Source: Actinernus sp. WN-2022
Lineage: Eukaryota > Cnidaria > Anthozoa > Actiniaria > Actinernidae
NCBI GenBank assembly: GCA_030867875.1
Contig: JAOWCC010001501.1
Coordinates: forward strand, 30,338,792 to 30,402,791
Length of the DNA stretch: 64,000 nt
Direction: 5' to 3'
Position numbers and translations under genes: made by a program. Numbering within the stretch: the stretch's first letter is position 1; each line of letters begins with the position of its first letter. Positions 11,501 through 26,500 of the stretch are shown piece after piece. The notes under the pieces are model-generated. The model did not search any database. It saw only the letters and a program-made list of their open reading frames with translations, and was not told the origin of the DNA.

Positions 11501-14500
11501 TTTTATTTTATATTCCTTTATAATTAACAGTAGCTGTAGTATTTTGTATTATTTTACACATCTTTAGTGAACAGGTGGTGTTATGCACATTATTGATACT
11601 GGTGTCCCTCACGATATTGTTTTAATAATGTCATATATTTATAGCAGTCTGAAATAATTCACTGACGGGATATGTCAGTAATATTTAAAGTGCCATGAGA
11701 CTGTGGTGATATGGCGCTATATAAATATGGCCATTATTATTATTATATTATTCTTATTATTATATTATTCTTATTATTCTTCTTCTTCTTATTATTATTA
11801 TTATTATAGATCCCTTTATGAAAGAGATGGTGAGAAGATATGAGATATGTCGTCGATGGTTGGCATCCATCATGGGTGAAGATATTGAAAACTTCACTGA
11901 GGAGGACATGAAGGTGGATTTATAATCTTGATATTATTAGTTCATGTACACAGTTAATGTAATTATTATGCATGCCACTATTCAATTTGATATGCTTATT
12001 ATATTCATGTATCATAATATATAAAATGTACTTGTGTACAGTACATGTAGTGTACAGTACATGTAGTGTACGTGTAGACTTTGACCCAATTTGAGTTTAG
12101 TCATCAAATGTTCAAGATGTGTGGTGGCTAGCCATCTGCAATGATGTAAAACTATCTGGTGGTCAGCCATCGTACAGTTCAAAGCTGTTTGGTAGCTTAA
12201 GCGATCAATGATGCATTAAGCTATCTGGAAGTTTGCTGGCGCCAACAGTACATGTAAATGCCAGGTGGTACCTGCGACACTGTCAGGAACCGTCAATGCA
12301 GTCTGGCATTTGGTGGTGGTTGCACAAAATTAATTTTGAGCAGGTCTGCACTAATAATAAATAATTGTATTCTCAGATGAGGACATCAAATTGTAGTCTT
12401 GTCATTTGTATCAACTAAATCTAACCATCTTATACATGTACTTTACATCAGGAAGCCATTGAGTACTTGATGCCTACTGGTCTGTATGCAAAGGATGCCA
12501 GGCCATTACTCCTGGTAATGTACCATGTTTTAATGCATTTCATGCCATTTCATTTGTTTATAATGCAAACTTGAAGTTTGGAGAAGTAGTGCTATGTATA
12601 TCAGTTAATTATGCAGGGGTTGAAATTAGTGCTAGTTGAATGCCATATTTAATAAATTGATTTAATGCTTCTAAAGACAGTGGAATTTATTTACAGCAGA
12701 AAATTCTTGCTAATGTAGGATAATATCTATAGCAAACCAGAACCTGTTAACCCATAACATACAATTTAAATTAAGCTGTCAAACATTACACATTGGAAAA
12801 CTTCCATCTACACCATTTATTATATATTAAGTAATAAATTACATGTACATGTATTTAACTATCACAAACTGTTTCCGGTTAGCAGGACTTAATAATTAAC
12901 CATTGTTGCTGAAGTGTGACTTTGGAAGTCTCATTTGGAAAATTGTATTCAGCAGACACAGAGTCTAGTATATGGTCTCATTCAAAGCTTCCAAACTTGT
13001 ACTGCCAACAGTAAAAGACACATGTACATGTATGTATACATATAATATAAACGTAAAACCTTATTGACAGAGACATTAAAAATTTTGCCAGACAAGTTTG
13101 GTTTCTTACTTTGCTAGCTTAAAATAATGACAGCTATGTTTTGCTAAGTGGCAACAAAAAATAAATTCTTAACCCCTCAGGTACATTTAAATTTATAACT
13201 GCAGCATATACATGTATATTGACAATTGTACAACAAAACCTTAGTTGATAATGACCTTTTTTTCACTCCCAGCATCCAAAAAAACTCTTTACAAAAAGGA
13301 AAGGTAAGCTTACGTGTAGCTTGTGTTTAATATACAAATGTACATGTATAAGTGATATAATTATTGTTTTATTCTGATTCATATTTAATATGTTAATATT
13401 TAGGTAGACATGTTTTGTGTATATGCAGTCATAATGATATATGCATGGGCTCATGGAAATCAAATAATAATTGGTGTGGGTAATAACATATAATTTGAAT
13501 ATTGTATTCGTAGAGGTCTCGTTACGCCAGTACCCAGGTATTACTGTAACTGTTATGGTACGGTACTGTACAGTATCTTCTTGGATAAGGACGATACATT
13601 GTAGGCCCTCAGAGACCTCCATAGAGAGGCTTCAAGCCTGTTGAGGTTCTCCGTCCACCTGTGAGTGGTAAACAGAATAAATCACTGCACAAATATACCA
13701 CCTTCACAGAAAATTTCAAAGCTAAAAACTATAAAGAGCCAAAAACTGTGAACTGCCTTTTCCACCATAAGTATGCTCCTATTCTCAGATTACGAAAGCA
13801 CTACATTCTTGACATGGAACACTACTAACATTTCATTCCTAAAATTAAATGTCAGTTTCAAGAAAATAACAAGTTACACAAATCAGGTGTGAAATTTATA
13901 AATAATATGTGATTTTGATGCAAAGACCCGCTAATTTTTTTTGCAAGCACAGACAAACTCCAGACAGCATTTACTATTCCCGATGGAATTGATGCCATCT
14001 GGTGTTTACTGTCAGTGGTACCCAACCGCCAGATGGCTTTGAACATCCGTTGATGGCTTATATTAAGCCACCAGATGGCTTTAACCAGCAACGGCTAGCC
14101 ACCAAACATCTTGAACTGTTGACTGCTAGTCTCAAATTGGGTTGAAGTGGTTTATAGTCAAACACAATCTGGATTTAAAATAAGCGACCACATTTTTTTT
14201 AAATGAGGCATGTGATTGTGATTGTAAGTAATTGATTTCCGTCTAATTGATTTCTGTCTGTCTATAAGTATAACATGTACCGTGGTAAAATTAATATATT
14301 TATTCTTCTTGGGGTAGCTTGCATACATGTATGCAAAAGTTTTGAAAATGATTCTGACAGCATTTAATGTCGGTGGTTAGTTTCCAGACAGCTTGACAGC
14401 CAGCCAGTCCTGGCAGCTTACAACCATTAGTAGCTACATGTACATAATGTAGCTGCACAGCATTTACAAAATGTAATTAACATTGATGACACTGAAATGG

Positions 14501-17500
14501 CGACATTTAGCTGTCAAATTTTGGTGGCTCTGGTGCCACCAATGGTTGCAAACATTTTGAGTGGGACTGTCTGAGCACCAAAATTAGGAATCCAGGGATG
14601 ATTTTGATGTATGACATTCATTAATTCGTACTTAATGACAATAAAAGAGTCAAATTTAAAGAAGATCAATACGATGATCATTTTTTGGCCAAAATTGCCT
14701 TTTCTGCATTAAAAAAAAAAGATAGTTAACAATTTCATGAAATCAACATGTTAGTATAAGTACATGTAGTACAATTAATGTGGTGCTCTTGATGTACATG
14801 TAGATTACTAGTCACTAATATTTTTTTTTATGGCTAAGTCATTAAACAACAGACATATATAAACTTATGCTATCCTACATGTACATTTAAAATACCCTAC
14901 AAATTACCTAGTACATGTATATTGAGCCAAAATAAACCAAAATAAACTAGGTTGTACCAAAATAAACTAGGTTGAACCAAAATAAACTACATTGTAGGTT
15001 GAACCAAAATAAACTAGGTTGTACCAAACTAAACTAGGTTGAACCAAACTAAACTAGGTTGAACCAAAAAAACTAGGTTGAACCAACATAAACTAGGTTG
15101 AACCAAACTAAACTACGTTGAACCAAAATACACTAGGTTGAACACAAAATAAACTACAATGTAGGTTGGACACAAAATATACTAGGTTGGACACAAAATA
15201 ACTAGGTTGAACCAAAATAAACTAGGTTGTACCAAATTAAACTAGATTGGACCAAAATACACTAGGTTGAACCAAAAATAAACTAGGTTGGACACAAAAT
15301 ATACTACAATGTAGGTTGGACACAAAATATACTAGGTTGGACACAAAATAACTAGGTTGAACCAAAATAAACTAGGTTGAACCAAAATAAACTAGGTTGA
15401 ACCAACATAAACTAGGTTGAACCAAACTATATAAACTAGGTTGAACCAAACTAAACTAGGTTGAACCAAACTAAACTAGGTTGGACACAAACTAAACTAC
15501 AATGTAGGTTGAACACAGAATGAACTAGGCTGAACACAAAATGAACTAGGCTGAACGAAACTAAAGTAGGCTGAACGAAACTAAAGTAGGTTGAACCAAA
15601 CTAAAGTAGTAGGTTGAACCAAACTAAACTAGATTGTACCAAAATAAACTAGGCTGTACCAAACTAAACTAGGTTGTACCAAAATAAACTAGGTTGTACC
15701 AAAATAAACTAGGTTGTACCAAAATAAACTAGGTTGTACCAAATTAAACTAGATTGAACCAAAATACACTAGGTTGAACACAAAATAAACTAGGTTGAAC
15801 CAAAATAAACTAGGTTGAACCAAAATAAACTAGGTTGGACAGAAAATAAACTACAATGTAGGTTGGACACAAAATATACTAGGTTGGACACAAAATAACT
15901 AGGTTGAACCAAAATAAACTAGGTTGAACCAAAATAAACTAGGTTGAACCAACATAAACTAGGTTGAACCAAAATAAACTAGGTTGAACCAAACTAAACT
16001 AGGTTGAACCAAACTAAACTCGGTTGGACACAAAATAAACTAGGTTGAACTCAGAATGAACTAGGCTGAACACAAAATGAACTAGGCTGAACGAAACTAA
16101 AGTAGGCTGAACGAAACTAAAGTAGGTTGAACCAAACTAAAGTAGGTTGAACCAAAATAAACTAGGCTGTACCAAACTAAACTAGGTTGTACCAAAATAA
16201 ACTAGGTTGTACCAAAATAACTAGGTTGAACCAAAATAAACTAGGTTGAACCAAAATAAACTAGGCTGTACCAAACTAAACTAGGTTGTACCAAAATAAA
16301 CTAGGTTGTACCAAAATAAACTAGGTTGTACCAAATTAAACTAGATTGAACCAAAATACACTAGGTTGAACACAAAATAAACTAGGTTGAACCAAAATAA
16401 ACTAGGTTGGACACAAAATAAACTAGGTTGGACACAAAATAAACTACAATGTAGGTTGGACACAAAATATACTAGGTTGGACACAAAATAACTAGGTTGA
16501 ACCAAAATAAACTAGATTGAACCAAACTAAACTAGGTTGAACCAAAATAAACTAGGTTGGACACAAATAAACTAGTTTGGAAAAATTTAACCAGAAGAAA
16601 CATAAATTCTAATAATACCACAGGTATACAAAACATAGAACAATGTAAAACAATATGTATATTTTATGTCATCATCCAGGCCCTATTGGTGACATATGGC
16701 CCATATTCAAATTGATGATGAGTGTTATTTCGTTTTTGACATATTTTCTATTGTTATTTGATAACCTTTATTTCACTAAGATCCCAGTGAATTTCAACAT
16801 ATTGCTCATTAGATATTCAAGGGCTTTTGTATGTGATATAAAGACCTTGAATATCTAATGAGCTATATAAAGGATCTTGAATACCTAATCAGGTCTTTAT
16901 ATTGAAATTCACTGTAATGTTAGTGAAATAAAGGTTATCTAATAACAATGAAATAAGTCAGTGAAATACCTTGAACCTCGGCATTCAGCCATATACATCC
17001 CTCGGGCCATATGGCTGAATGCCTCAGTACCCAGTATTTAATAGGCCTTTTGCAACAACTGACCTTGTCAGTCAAAAGTATTGGTGCCAGTTCAAAATGG
17101 ATGCCAGAAATGGAAAGAGCATATCAAAATTAGTAAACAAAACAAGTTTTAGGTTCATAACTTTCAAACCGAAAGCATAATGATTTTCTGAGATCTCGAA
17201 ATTTAACAGAGTTTGTGAGGCTGCATGAAGGGCAAAACTAATTTTGGCATGCTCTTTCCATTTCTGGCATCCATTTTGAGCTACATGTAGCACCAATACT
17301 TTTGATTGACAAAGTCATGTGACCAGTTGTTGCAAAAGGCCTATTCTTACTTAAACATTGAACAAGTTACATTATTTTGCAATGGAAAATTTTAGCTGCA
17401 GGAATAATAACATGTTTCCTACCTTTGATGTTTTTATAATCAAAAATCTGATTGAATGTGTTATTATACTATTTTCTACATGTAGCACAAATATTTGATA

Positions 17501-20500
17501 CTACTGGACGTCCTTTCGCAGCAGCATTCTATACTGGACAAGTGGCCTACCACAACTTAATTTTTGTGAGTAACTACATGTATATACCGTAATTATATTA
17601 CATGTATCTTAACATAGAACATCCTGGCGATTTGTATAGGAAATCGCATGAATGTGAGTGCTATATTACATGATTTATAGGCGCTGAGTGATAATTATTT
17701 TGAAAGAAATCTGACAATTGCATGCATGTATTGAGCCTTTTATAGGCGAGTGCAATTTGAGAACTTTCAAAATATCACTTAATATTGCCTAGATTCAAGG
17801 GTTTCATTAAGTTTTAGAGTACATGCAGATGTCCTGAATTAGCTCATATCAAAGTAGGCGGTCGTACAGCTTATTTACATTCAATAGAGTTGTAGTTGTA
17901 ATATCAAGACTTAGTAACCGGCTGTAGGTGACAAAGTAACCATCTTCTAATGAACATGTCTGTTCTTGTTTGCTTGATTTAAAATGCCTGTGTATTATTA
18001 TGATTAATTTGCCATTATATTAGTTTTGTAGATGGCAAAATTGACCTTCTAAAAATGCTCCATTTCGGTCTGGTCACATAGGCTTAAGGCTTGTTTGAAA
18101 GAGCTTCATGATGTACAATAATTATGTAATATATATAATGGGCAAGCCTATAATGTATGAGCGGAGCTCTCAATAATTAAATACGAAGAGATGCACGTGC
18201 ACACATGTATACAACTGTATGTATAAATGGAAATTAATTTACGAAAATAAATAGTGCATGTGCAGTTGAGCTGCACGCGCACATATGTACAAATGTATGT
18301 AACGGGAAATATAATGCGTGCATGCAGACGTAATTACGAATATAAATACTGCACGTGGAGAGGAGTTGCACACATATATGTAATGGAAAGGTGACAGCAT
18401 ACAAAAGAAAGAACATGACGCGTATGCATGCATGCGGAGATGTAATGGAAATTAAAGTTGGAAATTGAATATTTTACGCATTACTGCAAAAACATTATAC
18501 ATCTAATAATAATAATAATAATATCATTTATTTAAACACTGTATTGGAGATACTACAGCATTTGAGCTGATGTGGCCGTGATAATACAAAAGAAACGATA
18601 TAACGATCTAGCTAACTTTATTGATTATGTAAATTACAAGATGTGATGGGAAAAGAGACTATTGCATTGTAAGATATACATTGAAATGGTACTAACTGAC
18701 TAACTAGTTGAGTGACTAACTAATTGACTAATAACTTAATTAGATGAATAAGTGTGTAGTTGTGTAAATGGATAGGTGGATCTCTAATAAATATTGAGAT
18801 AAATTTAGAAAATCACAAATTCCCATAAACGGAGGATGGAATGTAAAGGACAGGACAGCGTTAAATAGCCAAACAAAATAGAGCACCCGATTTAGGACTC
18901 GAAAACCTCACGTGTTCTGCGCACTGGTGCACGGTCGGGTGGTTGGGCAAGATCATGTCATTACAATTTTACTCTCATTCTATATGTATGCTGCTCCACT
19001 CACATGGGCGCTCAGCTATAAACCACAGTTAAAGAGCCACTCTCAACTGTGATTCTTCTCTTGTCTAGTATACTACGTATTTCCTCCTATTAGTAAACAG
19101 AAAATGGTGATTCAAGCATTTTGAATAGCTAGCAGTTCCACAGAACAATGGCAGCATAATGAGCAGGCCTGCAGAACAATGGGGGCATACTGAAATGTAG
19201 TAGTATAGTCGGCGTCAAAATGATACCCGTTTTTCTTGCACAACAAAACTCAAAAAGTTGTCTACTTATGGACGCCTTGTTTTCTTGCACAAGGGGCGTC
19301 ATAAAGCGAATTCAGAAATCCACTTCATGACGCCCCTTATGCAAGAAAAAAGGCGTCCATAAGTAGACAACTTTTTGAGTTTTGTTGCACAAGAAAAAAG
19401 GGTATCAGTTTTGACGCCGACTATACTACTAGGGGTAACTAAGGGTCATTCAAAGTGTCACTAGACATTCTCGTACATAAAATCCAACTTCAAACTTGAG
19501 TATCTGTTAGAGACAGGATTATTATACTGTATATCGATATCTTCCACTATGGATTATATATCGTGCCTCCCTCTAGAAATCTTGACTAAGATCGTAGAGC
19601 ATGCAGGTCCTACGTCATTCTCAAGCATTGCAAGGACATCGAAACGCCTAAACGGTGCTGCGTCTCTCGCGCGCTACAAAGACGTAGACCGAGAGTTCCG
19701 TATACAAGTACTATGTTTTGGTTTGGGTTCTACTCATAATGATGCCGATCGAGACAAATTGGCTAGGACTTTCGGTATTTCCGCAAGCCACATCGACGAC
19801 AGCCTTCCTCTCATCTACGCCAGTGATCATGGCAACCTTAATATTGTTAAGTGGCTCACCAAGCACTTTCGTTTCAATAAAATGGATAGGTACACCAATA
19901 ATACTCTAGACGCTGCCTTAAGGTATGGTCATCTTGATCTCGCTAAGTGGCTCACTAAGCACTTCCAGTTCACCAAAGAGAGCAATGCCGTCATGTTTGC
20001 TATGATAGAGGCCATTACGAATGGTCAGCTTAATATCATCAAGTGGCTCATTCAACATTTTCAGATAACCGTAGAGTGTGAATACATTCATCATGCTCTA
20101 CTATGCGCCTGTAGAAGTTATTATCTTGATACCTCTGGATGGTTCATTAATTGGTTCATTAAGAACTCCCATCTCACCATAGAGGCTGAAAATGCCCTAC
20201 TAGACTACTATGTGAATGTTTATGAGGCCAGGTATGGACCGATTGAATCCAACTGCACCTGAAAAATCCAACTTGAAGTATATGTTAAAGGAATGATTAT
20301 TATACTGTATATTGCTACCGAATGGTATTAGTATATATTCTTTATTCCACAATACTAGCTTACGTTGTTATCTTAGTACGCATTAACACCATACAGATCG
20401 AACATGTCGAAGAAGAACTCAAATGTAGACGCCACAATGATTGAGGTAGTAACTTGTGATTGGTTGCTGAGAGGGAAGGACACGAAATGCCAAAAGAGGA

Positions 20501-23500
20501 TTTCGAAGACAACGAAGTTCTGTTGCCAGCACAACTACCAAATCTCAAAAGGTTGTGCCCCACTCATACCATGCTCGAAGTGCGGTAAAGGATGTCGTAC
20601 TAGTTACGGGCTTTGCTCAAGATGCGACCGTCTCACCATCAAGGTGAAGTGTCCCGGTGTCTATGTAAAACGCGCTAAGAAGTCCAGCAAGATGCTAGAG
20701 GAGCCAAGAAAGGAGGAACTTGCAGAGCCAAACGTGGTGGAACCGGAGGAAGAGCAGAATGCTGCCGATGTGAGGCACGCTATGGAGTTCGACGAGATGC
20801 TAGAGGAAGACCTCAGGAATGAGTTGATTAGGACTGCCAACAAGCCGGGACCCGTCTACGACTCGTATCCAAGAAAGGCTAAAGCAGAGGAAGAATTGCC
20901 CGTGGAACCAGAGGAAGGTCTCGGAGAGTCTCTCACCCATGCACTCAACAAGGTGTTGGCTGCCTTGAGGAGTGAGAAGGACGATTAGGAATAGCCACGG
21001 AAAAAAAAAAAAGAAGAATGAAGAAGGTCGTTGCGTGGCCCTCTTCATTCTTTTTTTCTTTTTTTTTTTTTCTATTAAACGTATAAACATCTATAGTTGT
21101 ATCATGGACGAGCTAGTCAGATTGTTTGGTCCTGGAATTTGTAGAAGCCTGAATATCAAACCACAAGTGGAACATATTAACGTCAGTGAAACATGTCCTG
21201 ATTGTCTCTGCCCCTTTGAAATACAAGGAACGGAATTCGTATGCCCCACCTGTGGTCTTGTTTCCGAGGGTGAACCATGTGAAGAAACTAAGATCGACAT
21301 CATTACTACTCGACTGCGTATAGTAGGTCCAGATGGATTTCAGTATCAAAGTGATCTAGACCGCGCAAAGCCAAAGCAAAGTGATGACACGGAACTGCAA
21401 CGACGAATGCTCCTACAAGAACTACGAGCATACAACACTATTTACAAACAAAGTTGTGACCTATCGTTCCCTATGAACACTTTAGGAATCGTAGCCGACA
21501 CATTTATCCAAGTAATGAAAGTTCATCCCAAGCGTAGCGATGCTAAGAGACATATTCTAGCTGCTCTACTCTACCATGCATGCATACAATGTGGATTCGT
21601 CCGATCTAAAGGTGAGGTTGCTCGCTTCATGCAACTAAGCAACAAAGGCATCCATAGAGGAGAGGTCTTTATACGTTCTCTGTGTGACGACGATGAGATC
21701 AATGTAGACTTGAATGCCGAGCGCATAGTTCCTCACATTGCAACGACTTTCCTACAGCTCGATCCTCAAGGAGTACTTATAGACGCTCAACAAATAGTCC
21801 ACGAGGTTGTTACTACAGCAATAGAAAACAATGTAGGCAGATCGGTAATTAAGACGAAAGTTGTTGGAGCAAGTTACGAGGTGCTACATCGTTTAGGATC
21901 GTCTATGTCTCTTAACGAGGTCGTCGAACGATGTGACGTATTTGGAAATTCAGTCAAGCGTTTTGTCAAGGAGTTGTCTTCTTACCATTCCTACTTTGAA
22001 TCAATCTACACTAGACATGGGCTAACTAGCAGTAGGACTTAGCGAAGTGGAAGTGAGAGCCATGTTCGTTTCTTTCATAGGAAACGTTGATTCTTACATT
22101 CCAAGTTTTTCTCGCATTTCCTTTTGCACTTCTTGCTTGAGTTCGGCTCGAACCCGATCCGTGCTTTTTTCACCTATGGAAGCCTTGCGACGAATTTCAG
22201 ACCTCATGATCTCATACTTATTCGCTTCGTTCAGAATGAGACTGTATTCGGAGTCAGATATGTTTTCATCACGTAGTGCCTTCGATACTAGATCGCGAAT
22301 CGTATTGATTTTTGCCTTTGCCAACATAGTTGTCTTTTCATGCTTAGAAACCTTCATTCCTAACTTCTTAGCTCCAAGGGTCGTAGAGGCTGAAATTAAT
22401 CCACATAGCCCACCAATAACTCCAAGTGGTAGACCAATCACTATTCCAACCCCAGTCAACGCTGCACCCAATCCAGATCCAGATAAGATCACAGATAGAC
22501 CTCCAGTTGCCACTGCGATGCCATGAACTATTCCTTGAGAACGTGCATATTTCTTGCGCACACCTTCGTAGTGCCTTTCTTGAACTTCTATGTCCGAAAG
22601 TGTGTCTCGGATCGTTTGCAGTCTAAAGTTCTTTCCAGTGTCACTAGCAATCTGTGGATAGATACTTGGTGCTGATGGAAACGGTTGAATCGAATCGCCT
22701 TCCATTGTACGTTATACGTATAGCTTACTCAAGCTTCAACACGTATCGTATAGGTCGACCACGGAAGTCTATCAGATTGCCTTTCTCATCGAGAATTGTC
22801 AGACGAAGGCTGCTTTGTATCGTACCTAGAGCTTTGACATCTAGAGGTTGTAGTGAGGCATACGTCGTTTTCACAAATCTATCGCCTCGGACATCTATGC
22901 TAGCCAAGACTTTCGAGCGTTTTCCCTCTAGGAGTGAGAAGCTGGAATCCACTACGTCACAGTGGACATATACCGTATCGATCTCAAAGAGGATATTTAT
23001 ATTGAAAGTGCCTACCGCTATAGTTAAAGTCTTGTTAGGAATATCTATGGCCCCCCTACATTCTTTAATAAACAGTCTACAGATATTTTTGCTAAGAATG
23101 ATAGGTTTCATGACATCTAGGATACAACTCCCTGTCGATAAGAGTTTCCCGAATTTTATGATACCAGCGTCGATTGCGGGTTTGAAGAGGGTCTGGAGGG
23201 TTGGTATATCGTAGTTCCCCACCTTAATTTCGTGTGGAAACATCACACCATTGACCTTCCAATGAAAGCTCCCTGGCTCTTCTAGGTTCCACCAACTGTT
23301 CTCGAAAGTGATCTCGACTAGTGAAATGTTCCGTATAAGAATAGGGTCGTCGAAGTAGACAGTATGGTCAGCCGATGTTGTGGTGATATATAAGAGAACC
23401 ATCTTATATGTTGAAGGTATAACTATATATACGTATAGCTTCAACATGACAGACGCATGGCGACAGTTCAAGTACCTATTTCCTAATGCCGTACTTGGTT

Positions 23501-26500
23501 GGTTCGAATCTACTTCCGATAATGTTAATTTCATCGATCGGGGAATGTCTCATCGCGTGTTCACGGAGGAAGGTCCTCCTACTAAGACGGGAGGTGGTAA
23601 ATTGATGGGGTGGCTCGGTCGCACTGGTAAGGCTCTAGATGTAGCACTTGGTGGTAAGTCAGTTTACGAGAGCGTAATATTCGCACGGGAACACGAAGGT
23701 CTTTCCAAACACAATTGGATAGAAGAAAACGATAAGATCGCAACGTTGAATGCAAATCTATTAGCGAAGTTCAAGAAGAAATATCCACAGGCAGATCTTC
23801 ACAAGTTCTATGCCTCTACGGAAGTGAACGGTCCAGGCAAATATTCGACGAGTATTTGGTTTCGAGATGGAGATTCTAGCTATATCGTTTACGGCGATGA
23901 TGTCTCAAAGTTATCTGCAGTCACTCAAAGCCGCATCGACAATGCATTGCAGGGAATGGTTGGGGGTTTCCCATCTACGTTGATACTAGACATGAGTGTG
24001 AAATATCCCATTACAGCAGTTCCTTCTACTGAACCGGCACAAGATATTGATCTCACTAATCTACAGATACATATCACCTCAAAGGATGATTTCAAAGTAG
24101 GCGTTCCAAATATATTCAGGGAGATCGTTGTAAAGCATACGACAAAAAAGGAGTCCCAGCATTGGTTGGCTGGTCCGGATTTCCACTACTGGCCTCAACA
24201 ACTTAATTTTGCAACGTGGTGTGCAACTTCCGGATGTGGAGTGTCGTTGTTTGACCCCACTTTCAAAACGTATCCACCAGTCGTTCAAGGGTTCCTACGA
24301 TTCCACGTATATTTCACGATACGAAGAATTCTACGTGAACTTGGTGGTACTCATGGAGTTCCTTTACCTGGTGAATCTCATTTCAAGCAAAGGGATAACC
24401 TCTATAACAAATCAGCTCTTGAGAAATTGTGCATCGAATTCGGTATATCTCGAACACCAGACTTTCGGTGGAATGGCTTAGGAGACGTCTACGTAAACTC
24501 TCATGGAAAAATGGTGAACTATACGGAGAAGTATGCACATAATACTTCGTTCTCTGCTAAGTGGCCTGGTGGTGACTTTAAGTTTCCTGAGGAGAGTCGT
24601 ACGGTCTATCAGTTTTCTTTAGCGTACATTGGCAATAACAACGGTAAACAATACAATTGGTTCATGCCACCAATCGGAAAGGGTTTGACAGATGTTGGAT
24701 TGGGTAGGTTGAATAGATCTGTCGAGGCTTTTGGACATTGCATACTTGGTGCACAAGCAGATCTGAACGACTCCATCATACATAGCCATAACGTCAAAGA
24801 AAAGTTTAAGAGTTTAGTCGAAGGTGCTATTCTCGAAAACGATTTAGTGGTGAGCTACAATAACTATCTTACTGCTATAACGAGGACGCATAAGAGGCTC
24901 GATTTAGCAATAGCTACAGGTGTGCGATTATTGCCAAGCAATCTAGAGTACTATCTTGGTAAGAAAGATGGCTATAAGAATCCAATCCCGAAAGCTACGA
25001 AAGATATGGTGCTAGGCACTAACGCCATCAATGTAGAAGTCAAAGGACACCCACCTCTTCTTATGGAAGGACCGTCAGATAAGAAATCGGTACAGCCTCT
25101 CGAGAAACGAGTTCCTGTACCAAAGGCAAAGGCAAAGGCAAAGGCAAAGGTAAAGGCTGTCGTCTCACAACATGAGATTAATCTCGCAGTGACATCCATT
25201 GCTGCAGCTGGAATCGTATGGACGTTGTTTCGTTAACGACGTTTGTATTGCTCCACTACGAAGACCACTGCTGCTACGATTAACAACCAAAGGTTGTTTG
25301 CTAAGACTCCAACAACGTCAGCAGCCATACTGAATATGAGACTCACAATTGGTCCAATCATCTTAGGTAGAATCTCCTCTAACTTTTTGCCTATTGCTCT
25401 TAAACCTTTGACAGTTGTTTTAGCAGCTGCTTTGGCAGCATCTCCAAATCCCGGGACTAGCGCGGAAACTTTCTTCGTCAGATTGGAAACTATTACACCG
25501 ATCACAGTACTTACCGCAGCTACCACGCTAATTATACTGACTCCATACTTCTTGAAGAGGATTCTTATACGATCCCTAAGTGACATCCGTTCCACTATAG
25601 CTCCTTCTATTTGCTCTAGGACTGCTTGCTCCTCCTGATCGGTCCTTATTTCATTAGTAGCGTTTTCTTTCTGAGTTTCGGTAGATGTAGGGTCTTTGAG
25701 TATTCCTACATTCCGGTCGATCCTCTTACTCAATTGATTTTCAGCTACTATGACTTCTTTTAACATTTCTTCCCTCGAGGGTCCTAAGACTCTTTTGAGA
25801 CCTTTTCCCATCTTCTTATATAACTCACCTTTCTTGGTGGTCAAAGGAATCGCTTTTTCTTTACTTCCATACTCGCGGATAAAGACTCTACCATCAGACA
25901 TGGTTGCAATCTCAAGCGTGCCTCGAATTCCCACATCGTGGTATTTTTCCCAGACAGTCTCGAACATATCCTGTCTTGCATTTTCCGATAAACCCTGTTT
26001 GAAGATTACACTTCGATCGGTATACTTTGGGATTTTCTCTTTCTCCAGCCTCTCCAGGATTTTTTCATTTCTAGAAACGTTCGAGCCTTCCGAGTCGAAG
26101 AGTTCGTCGAAGTACTCGTCATCTTCTCTAGAAAACGAGGTTTCCTGATTCTTTGGTCTAGCACCTTCTTTGCCGTAGTTGCGTCTGGTTTTCATTGGGA
26201 CCATTTCTCCTGACTCTTCTGGAAATATTGCATCCCACTCCTCATTCACATTGATAGTATCATCTTTATCGTAGTCTCCACCTTCATCAGTTCTTTCATC
26301 GGACCTACCCTCAGAGGCCATGTTAAACATATCTATATATATAGTTATATTCAACATGATCTCATCAAAGTTGGATCCCACACAAGTACGAAGAGAGCCT
26401 CATGCACTCAAGGCTCCACGAGACTTGTATAGGAAAACTTTCACTCGATCATCTGCCAATCCAGGTGAGACTCTATACGTAGAAGTTCCAAAGCTAGCAG

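Noticed and set aside
14924..16580. CRISPR-like regular repeats
   Set aside because: Units are contiguous with no unique spacers, in a eukaryotic intron; it is a minisatellite.
20972..21103. N-terminal extension of the TFIIB-like protein
   Set aside because: The frame runs through the A/T-run hairpin and would encode Lys and Phe homopolymers; the ATG at 21104 starts the conserved part.
23446..25236. Adenain-type protease call for the large protein
   Set aside because: His and Cys residues exist, but I cannot see the family's triad spacing, so naming it a protease would be a guess.
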